Shown here one piece after another: positions 1-5,600 of a stretch of 8,499 nt of DNA. The translations under genes and the position numbers were made by a program. Source of the DNA: Chloroflexota bacterium (GTDB lineage: Bacteria; Chloroflexota; Anaerolineae; J102); the NCBI GenBank assembly GCA_024276255.1, contig JAJRXO010000137.1:1-8499 (forward strand), given 5' to 3'. Below the pieces are notes generated by a model, which worked only from the letters and a program-made list of their open reading frames with translations, searched no databases and was not told the origin of the DNA. Position 1 is the stretch's first letter, and each line of letters opens with the position of its first letter.

Positions 1-639
1 GCGGCCCACATAAAACTGCACGGGCGTGGCCAGCGCCCACATCAGCCAGTTGACCCACGGCGCATGGGCCCACTGCCCCAGCATGCCGAAGTCACGACTC
101 ATCGACAGCAGAAACAGGGGCAGAGAAAAGAGAATGCCCATCTTCAGCAGATGCTGCTGACGACTGATCTCCCCCTGCCGGGCCTGACGTTCAGCATCCT
201 CAGCGTCCTCGGCATCCTCGGTTTCGATGACCTGATAGCCGAGCTCCGAGATCAGCGCTTTCATGGCATCCAGGTCGATCATGGCCGGGTTGTAGATGAC
301 GCTGGCTTTTTCGGTGGCCAGGTTCACCACGGCATTTTCCACGCCGGGCAGGCGGTTGAGGTTGCGTTCGATGGTGGTGGAGCAGTTGGCGCAGGTCATG
401 CCGGTGATGGGCAATTCGATCTTGGCCTTTGCCACGCCGTAACCCAACTCCGAGATCAGTTCGTCGATCTGCTTCGGGGCAACCACCGAGGGATCATAAA
501 TGACGCGGGCGCGCTCTGTGGCCAGGTTGACCGAGGCTTCGTTGACGCCGGGCAGGCGGTTGAGATTACGCTCGATCGTGGTGGAGCAGTTGGCACAGGT
601 CATGCCGGTGATGGGTAGGATAAGTTGTTGCTCGGGCAT
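1..639 (-). CDS. copA: Cu(I)-exporting P1B-type ATPase, N-terminal part (cut by window edge)
   Basis: The first 213 residues of a copper-translocating P-type ATPase, read on the minus strand from ATG at 639-637; the rest lies beyond the window. Two heavy-metal-associated (HMA) domains are visible, each with the GMTCANC motif: Cys15/Cys18 and Cys83/Cys86. They are followed by an acidic Glu-Asp-Ala repeat linker (about residues 139-150), then the first membrane helix (about 167-182, LFSLPLFLLSM) and the beginning of a second (about 194-213). The phosphorylation (DKTG) and CPC motifs are off the window, so copper specificity rests on GMTCxxC and on the neighbouring copZ and csoR. The protein would pump Cu(I) out of the cytoplasm using ATP. 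No purine-rich Shine-Dalgarno is seen before the ATG, only a pyrimidine-rich stretch, so translation may be coupled to copZ, whose stop is 33 bases upstream. Confidence 0.93.
   Translation of the reverse strand, partial: MPEQQLILPITGMTCANCSTTIERNLNRLPGVNEASVNLATERARVIYDPSVVAPKQIDELISELGYGVAKAKIELPITGMTCANCSTTIERNLNRLPGVENAVVNLATEKASVIYNPAMIDLDAMKALISELGYQVIETEDAEDAEDAERQARQGEISRQQHLLKMGILFSLPLFLLSMSRDFGMLGQWAHAPWVNWLMWALATPVQFYVGR
226..618 (-). repeat. Tandem duplication of the HMA metal-binding domain inside copA
   Basis: Two copies of about 68 codons (period 204 bases) encode the two HMA domains. Residues 8-32 and 76-100 are identical, and in the CxxC region nearly all base differences are synonymous. 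The copies diverge towards their C-terminal halves, apart from the shared VNLATE and LISELGY blocks. Confidence 0.85.
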
Positions 640-672
640 AAGAACACCGTGGGGGAGGAGGATGTGTAAGGT

Positions 673-876
673 TTAGTTGGCGGGAGCGTAACCGATCTCG
701 GTCAGGGTGGCGCGGGCTTTATCCAGCGCAGCTTCGTCCGTGGCTTCCACCATAACGGTTTTGGCATCGATATTGCCGTCGAGGTATTCGACGCCGTCCA
801 CGAATTTTAATTCGCGCTGAATGGCCATAAGGCAGTGATGGCAGCTGATGGAGGGAATGGTAAGGGTCTTTTTCAT
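673..876 (-). CDS. copZ: CopZ-like copper chaperone (single HMA domain)
   Basis: A 67-residue protein made of one HMA domain, the usual size for bacterial CopZ. The metal site is Ser-Cys-His-His-Cys (Cys12, Cys15) in the first loop; the rest shows the beta-alpha-beta-beta-alpha-beta pattern ending in the typical IGY sequence. CopZ-type chaperones bind Cu(I) in the cytoplasm and hand it to the HMA domains and membrane site of CopA. The gene lies 33 bases upstream of copA on the same strand, so the two are very likely co-transcribed. The start is well fixed: AGGAG at 889-885 on the minus strand lies 8 bases before ATG 876. The residue before the first Cys is Ser rather than the Thr of CopA's motif, and the first metal-loop glycine is Ser; both are common variations. 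Binding of another soft metal cannot be excluded, but the context says copper. Confidence 0.92.
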   Translation of the reverse strand: MKKTLTIPSISCHHCLMAIQRELKFVDGVEYLDGNIDAKTVMVEATDEAALDKARATLTEIGYAPAN

Positions 877-881
877 GGGAT

Positions 882-895
882 TGTCTCCTGAGACA
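882..895 (-). promoter_or_regulatory. copZ Shine-Dalgarno within a small inverted repeat
   Basis: On the minus strand TGTCTC-AG-GAGACA is a perfect 6-base inverted repeat that contains the copZ ribosome binding site AGGAG (889-885). In RNA it could fold as a 5-pair stem with a CAGG loop, partly hiding the site. It is short, so the effect may be small. Confidence 0.45.
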
Positions 896-982
896 GTGAA
901 TGGGATGGGTAAGATCAGAGGGGAAGGGGTGGATACGGGCGGGCGAACGCCGACACCGATGATGATCGTCTGGGTAAACAGG

Positions 983-1230
983 GTATTCGTATTGCGTAAT
1001 GCAGGATTACTTCGTAAGATGTGGGTTCATGATGGTGCTCAAGTTCAGTCCGAAATCCTGGCCAGGGTTGACTGCTCAACCTGGAAGCCGGAAAACCAGG
1101 CCACGTCCTCGCGACGCAATGGTTCCCTGGTGTACTGGTTTCCGGGTTACAGAAAGGTCGTGAGCAACCATTTTTTAACTTGACGAACTACTTTGGCCGT
1201 GGCTCTGCCATCATACGCAATACGCAATAC
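983..1230. repeat. Imperfect terminal inverted repeats bounding ~250 bp
   Basis: The segment begins with GTATTCGTATTGCGTAATG (983-1001) and ends with CATACGCAATACGCAATAC (1212-1230). The reverse complement of the right end matches the left end over about 18 bases with two single-base indels. The right end also contains a direct repeat of ATACGCA. No transposase or obvious target-site duplication was seen. It could be a miniature element, a dispersed intergenic repeat or a structured RNA. Confidence 0.4.
1063..1148. repeat. Nested hairpin-forming inverted repeats
   Basis: Two adjacent inverted repeats lie inside the larger repeat-bounded segment. CCAGGGTTGA (1063-1072 region) pairs with TCAACCTGG (1076-1084) with one bulge and a 4-base loop. 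CCGGAAAACCAG (1088-1099) pairs with CTGGTTTCCGG (1135-1145) with one bulged A, with an inner CCAGG/CCTGG pair at 1096-1100 and 1126-1130. They could not both form in full with the outer AACC/GGTT extension, so alternative folds are possible. No T-run follows on either strand, so these are not simple terminators. Confidence 0.4.
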
Positions 1231-1367
1231 GGAACACGGCAAGCCTACAGATTGGCGCCAACGCCAAGTCGGTGAACGAACAGACCTCGGACTGCGGACT
1301 AGGGACTACTTCCAGAACAAGGAGATGCCGGGTGCCTGAGTTCGGCAGAGACTTAAGCTGCGTTGGC

Positions 1368-1652
1368 TTAACGTTTCAACTTGGTGGAAGCGTCGAAAAG
1401 CTGGATGATCTCGCCGATCACGCGTTCGCGTTCCTGATTATCGTCGGATCGAATGGCCGTAGTGACACAGGTCTCGAGGTGATTCTCCATCACCAGGGCG
1501 TTGACACGATCCAGGGCTTTTTGCACGGCTTTGATCTGCTTCATTACGTCGATGCAGTAGACATCTTCTTCCACCATGCGTTGAATACCCTGCACGTGTC
1601 CCTGTACGCTGCGCAGGCGATTGATGACATCTTTTTTTATGGCTGGTTGCAT
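1368..1652 (-). CDS. csoR: CsoR-family copper-sensing transcriptional repressor
   Basis: A 94-residue all-helical regulator of the CsoR/RcnR/FrmR (DUF156) family, at the usual family length. The N-terminal block (RLRSVQGHVQGIQRMVEED) is the family signature. The Cu(I) ligands are present as Cys33, His58 and Cys62 (YC at 32-33 and HLETC at 58-62), with the same C-x24-H-x3-C spacing as in Mycobacterium tuberculosis CsoR, rather than the RcnR or FrmR pattern. In this family apo-protein binds a GC-rich palindrome and Cu(I) releases it. The adjacent copZ and copA support a copper role. A candidate promoter and operator lie 60-120 bases upstream. No good Shine-Dalgarno is visible before ATG 1652; the start is kept because it gives the normal N-terminus and no better in-frame start was seen. 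Confidence 0.93.
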   Translation of the reverse strand: MQPAIKKDVINRLRSVQGHVQGIQRMVEEDVYCIDVMKQIKAVQKALDRVNALVMENHLETCVTTAIRSDDNQERERVIGEIIQLFDASTKLKR

Positions 1653-1714
1653 AGGAAGGTGTTGGGGAATCGGAAGTGAGATGGGGGTCGAGGGCGTGAA
1701 ATCCTCATGATAAG

Positions 1715-1738
1715 GCCCCTCCCCCTGGGGGGTGGGGC
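1715..1738. promoter_or_regulatory. Candidate CsoR operator (GC-rich inverted repeat)
   Basis: On the plus strand GCCCCTCCCCC (1715-1725) is followed by the inverted arm GGGGGGTGGGGC (1727-1738). Ten of the twelve base pairs across the dyad match. C-tract/G-tract palindromes of this kind are the known binding sites of CsoR proteins. It overlaps the predicted start point of the minus-strand csoR promoter, the right place for autorepression. Confidence 0.7.
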
Positions 1739-1744
1739 TAAGCT

Positions 1745-1774
1745 ATATTACATCCCCGCCAGCAGGTTTGTCAA
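1745..1774 (-). promoter_or_regulatory. Predicted sigma70-type promoter of csoR
   Basis: On the minus strand a perfect TTGACA (1774-1769) is followed after 18 bases by TAATAT (1750-1745). Transcription would begin near 1738, inside the candidate CsoR operator, leaving a leader of about 85 bases before the csoR ATG. Confidence 0.65.
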
Positions 1775-1845
1775 ATTTCCTGCGGCAAAGTGGCCGTTGC
1801 TGTCTTGGCAGCCCCATCGTTTCCCGCTCCGGCGTCCGGGCATAT

Positions 1846-1874
1846 TTGCCCTGCCTCCACCGGCTCGTTATAAT
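1846..1874 (+). promoter_or_regulatory. Predicted sigma70-type promoter of the glycosyltransferase operon
   Basis: TTGCCC (1846-1851), a 17-base spacer and a perfect TATAAT (1869-1874). The start point would be near 1881, about 45 bases before the ATG at 1926. It points away from the csoR promoter and does not overlap the CsoR-type palindrome. Confidence 0.6.
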
Positions 1875-1925
1875 GCATCGTTGCCCGGTGTGCGTGGCTT
1901 CCTGTGCACATTGGCCCTTTTCCAT

Positions 1926-2690
1926 ATGAACACAGTCGTCGTACTTCCTACTTACAACGAAGCAGATAATCTGGCTGCCATCGTCGGTGAGTTATTGGCC
2001 CTTGATTTTACCGAGTTGCGTATTCTCATCGTGGATGATCGTTCGCCCGACGGCACGGGTGAACTGGCGGACGCGCTTGCCAGCCGCAACCCAGAGCGGG
2101 TTTTTGTGTTGCATCGACAGGGGCCGCGGGGCCTGGGTCGTTCCTATCTCGACGGATTCCGACAGGCGCTGGCCATGGGCGCGGAGATCATCGTACAGAT
2201 GGATGCTGATTTTTCGCATTCGCCCTCGTATTTACCGGCGCTGATCTCTGCGCTGGCTGATGCGGATGTGGCCGTGGGTTCGCGCTATGTGCGCGGGGGA
2301 ACACTGGACGAACATTGGAGCTGGTGGCGGCGGCTGCTTAGCTGGTGGGCCAACGCCATCTACACACGGATGATCCTGGGATTGCGGGTGCATGACGGCA
2401 CCGCCGGTTTCAAGGCCTGGTCGCGGGGTGCGCTGGAGGGCATCGATCTCGATGCTATTTCGTCCAATGGCTATGTGTTTCAGGTGGAAATGGCCTACGT
2501 GAGCGAACGCCTGGGGTACCGCATTGTGGAGATCCCCATCCATTTTGAGGATCGCCGCATCGGCCGTTCCAAGATGTCGGTGCCGGTCAAGCTGGAAGCT
2601 GCCTATCGCACCTTCGAAATCCGCCTGCGCCACCGCCATCTGCGCCCCCACCATCGACGTCACCCCTCCATCTTGCACTCAGAGGTCTGA
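1926..2690 (+). CDS. DPM1-like family 2 glycosyltransferase (polyprenyl-phosphate sugar synthase)
   Basis: A 254-residue soluble GT2 enzyme that resembles dolichol/polyprenol-phosphate mannose synthases of the short DPM1 type, without C-terminal membrane helices. Visible motifs in order: VVLPTYNEADN (5-15), the nucleotide-binding VDDRSPDGT (36-44), GLG at 69-71, the metal-binding Asp-Ala-Asp (93-95, followed by FSHSP), GSRY (118-121), GTAGFKAW (158-165), SSNGYVFQVEM (179-189) and IPIHFEDRRIGRSKMS (203-218). It should transfer a sugar, most likely mannose, from a nucleotide donor to undecaprenyl phosphate at the cytoplasmic face; the sugar itself is inferred from family only. The open frame extends upstream to 1707, but ATG 1926 gives the standard GT2 N-terminus and lies after the predicted promoter. 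No clear Shine-Dalgarno is seen. The last 15 residues form an unusual His/Arg-rich tail. The stop is 3 bases before the next gene, so the two form an operon. Confidence 0.88.
   Translation: MNTVVVLPTYNEADNLAAIVGELLALDFTELRILIVDDRSPDGTGELADALASRNPERVFVLHRQGPRGLGRSYLDGFRQALAMGAEIIVQMDADFSHSPSYLPALISALADADVAVGSRYVRGGTLDEHWSWWRRLLSWWANAIYTRMILGLRVHDGTAGFKAWSRGALEGIDLDAISSNGYVFQVEMAYVSERLGYRIVEIPIHFEDRRIGRSKMSVPVKLEAAYRTFEIRLRHRHLRPHHRRHPSILHSEV
2681..2686 (+). promoter_or_regulatory. Ribosome binding site of the YfhO-flippase gene
   Basis: AGAGGT lies within the last codons of the glycosyltransferase gene, 7 bases before ATG 2694. It supports this start and suggests translational coupling of the two genes. 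Confidence 0.6.
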
Positions 2691-2693
2691 TCC

Positions 2694-5600
2694 ATGCGCA
2701 AGTCGGAGTTACGCCGCGATGCCTGGGCATTGTTGGTGTTATTTTTGCTGCCCTTGTTATGGTTTGGTCCCGTCATCCTGGGCGATCAGACCCTTCTGCC
2801 GGCTGACAACATCTACCAATACGAACCCTGGCGCAGTTTCGCTGCCGAACAGGGCGTCGAAGTCCCGCATAACGCCCTGTTATCCGACCTGGTGCTGGAG
2901 AATTATCCCTGGAAAACGTTGATTCGGCAGGGCCTGGCCCAGCGGCAGCCGCCCTTGTGGAATCCCTATCTGTTTACAGGTGTGCCGTTTTTGGCGGCCG
3001 GGCAGCATTCGGCGCTGTTTCCGCTGAGTATCCTCTACTATGTGTTGCCCTTGCCAATGGCGTATGGGGTATTCAGCTGGTGGGTGCTGGCGCTGGCTGG
3101 CATGAGCATGTATGTGTTTGCCCGCGTGCTGCGCGTGGGCCGGGCCGGAGCCCTTTTTGCCGGCATCGCCTACATGTTCTCCGGCTTCTTCGTCGCTTCG
3201 GTCGTTTTCCCCATGATGATTGCCGGCGCCGCCCTGCTGCCGCTGGAACTGGCCCTGATAGAGATCGTTGTGCGCAAGCAGGAGGAAAAAGGCAACGCTC
3301 CCTTTGTGCCCGTCGCTTATATCGTGACCGGAGCCGCGGTACTGGGCGTGCAGATCCTGGCCGGGCACGTGGAGATGACCTATTATTTTCTCTTGGTGAG
3401 CGCCATGTTCAGCCTGTGGCGTTTATTCGGTGTGTGGCGTCGGTTGGGAGCCTGGAGGCCGCTTCTGCGCATCGCTGGATGGCTGCTGTTTATGGCTGTC
3501 ACTGGCCTTTTGCTGGGCGCGGTGCAGCTCATCCCCCTGTACGAACTGGTCAGCCATAACTTTCGTGAGGGCTCTGTCAGTTACAGTCAGGTGGTGAACT
3601 GGGCCTGGCCTTCCCGGCACGTCCTCACTTTTCTTATCCCAGACATCTTCGGCAACCCCGCCCATCACAGCATCCGTGATTGGTGGAGCGGCGAGCTGTA
3701 TCAGGTATGGCGTAATGCCCGGGGCCAGGAAACCCGTACCGTGTTTTGGGGCATCAAGAATTATGTGGAGGGCGCCAATTATCTGGGCATCCTCACGCTG
3801 GTGTTTGCTGCTGCTGCTTTTCTGGACGTGGGCGGCCGCCTGCGCGGGGAAGTCGTGCGTCAGCCCGCCGATCAACCTGGCTGGAAACGTCCGCCCACCG
3901 GCCGCTTCTATGTAATCGGCTTTGCCCTGCTGGCGGCCCTGTCACTGGCCTTCGCGTTTGGCACTCCCCTGTACGCCATATTGTTTTACGGGCTGCCCGG
4001 TTACCGGCAGTTACATTCCGCGTTCCGCTGGGTGTTTCCGTACACGCTGGCCATGTCGATGCTCGCTGGCTTTGGCCTGGAACGCCTGCAACTGGCTATC
4101 GAGGGTGTGCACGAGGGTCGGCTGGGAGGGCGGCGCCGCTTTTTGCGGCTCACTTTCCCCGATTCGGCTCGCATTGCCGGTCGGCTGCTGAGCATGGCCG
4201 GTGGCGGTGTTTTGGCACTGCTGCTGCTCAGCAAGGTGTGGGCCACGCCTTTCGTGGCCCTGGGGCAACGGGTGCTCGACGGTTCGGATTTGGCGCAGGC
4301 CACGTTTGCCAATGGCGCCCTGCTGTGGAGCTACGAGGCGGGACGTCTGTTGCAATTTGGTTTCATGGTGTTGGCTGCGGGAGGGGTATTGCTGCTGGCA
4401 GGCAGCGCCTGGGGCCAGCGTCGCCTGATCGGCGCGGCCAGCCCCGAGGCCGAGGCCAACGCTGTGCAGGATGCCGTGTTCACATGGTCGGTGGGACTCA
4501 GGGTGTGGCAGGCAGCGGCTCTGTTGTTGCTCCTGCTCGATGTGTGGCTGATCGGTCATGATTTCAACCCCCGCGCCGATGCTGATCTCCTGGATTTTCA
4601 GCCCCCGGCCATTAGCTGGCTGAAACAACATCAGGATGCCGATCAGCCGTGGCGGTTCAGCACCTATCAGGATCCGCAGGAGCAGAAGACGCTGAACGCC
4701 AATTTGGGGATGCTGTTCGGCCTGCAGGATGTGCGCGGCTACGACTCCATCATCCCCCGGCAATACACCGACTACATGCGGCAATTGCAGACGCAGGGCG
4801 ATCTGCTCTATAACCGCATCGCGCCCATCTATGCCCCCAACACCCCCGCTCTGCACGATCCCCTGTTCCATTTGCTGGGGGTGCGCTATGTCGTAACCAC
4901 ACAGACGCTGGCGGAGCCGGGCTATCGTCTGGTTTATGACGAAGAGGTGCGCATTTACGAAAACGAGCAGGTCATGCCGCGCGTGTGGTTTGCTCCCGAG
5001 GCCATCGTGGCGCCCATGGACGATGCTTTTTGGCAGACGGTGCGTCAGCAGGATCCGCGGCAGACCGTGGTGCTCGATAGCCCCGTGGCCCTGCCCGCAC
5101 CCCAGTACGGCAGCCGGCGTGAGGTGCGCGTGGTGGAATACGGCCTTAACGATGTGCTGATTGAGGTGAATAACGATGCGCCCGGTTGGCTGGTGCTGGC
5201 CGACGCTTATTTCCCGGGCTGGAAAGCGACCATCATGCCCATCGGCAAAACGCCCCCCGATGGTACTACCGGCACCCAGGTACCGATCATGCGCGCCTAC
5301 GGTAATTTCCGGGCAGTCTATGTGTCGGGCGTGGGAATGCAGCAGGTGCGCTTCCATTATGCGCCTCTGAGTTTGAAGATGGGCCTGTACGCCAGCTTCC
5401 TGGCCGGCATGTTGCTGTTCCTGCTCATCGGCTGGTGGGCGTGGGGTCGCTATTATCGTGAAGAAGAAGGTGAGGGAGCCGACGTGCGCCGGGTGGCCAA
5501 GAATTCGTTGGTGCCCATGGGGATGTCGCTGGTGAACAAGTTCATCGACTATGCCTTTGCCTTGTTACGATTGCGGATTCTGGCCCCGACCGGCGAGGGC

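Larger units (their letters stand above)
877..1367. other. Intergenic region between csoR and copZ, no convincing gene
   Basis: About 490 bases separate csoR from copZ. The longest open frame (848-1183, plus strand) begins inside copZ in antisense, has no recognisable domain and is unlikely to be a gene. The stretch contains several inverted repeats (listed separately), a self-complementary TTGGCGCCAA at 1252-1261, and three GGACT words spaced 7 bases apart at 1289-1307. No clear -35/-10 pair and no GC-rich CsoR-type palindrome is visible before copZ, so copZ-copA may depend on transcription from csoR or on an unrecognised promoter here. Confidence 0.6.

Noticed and set aside
64..618. 184-codon plus-strand open frame
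   Set aside because: It is the antisense shadow of copA; its internal repetition simply mirrors the duplicated HMA domains.
848..1183. 111-codon plus-strand open frame between copZ and csoR
   Set aside because: It begins antisense inside copZ, has no convincing ribosome site or recognisable domain, and runs through the inverted repeats; most likely chance.
1707..1925. Longer N-terminus for the GT2 protein starting at 1707
   Set aside because: The extra 73 residues have no GT2 character and would begin upstream of the predicted promoter and across the CsoR-type palindrome; ATG 1926 gives the normal family start.
4011..5357. 448-codon minus-strand open frame inside the fusion gene
   Set aside because: Its His/Gln-rich low-complexity translation is typical of the reverse strand of a GC-rich membrane-protein gene, while the plus strand encodes clear family motifs.
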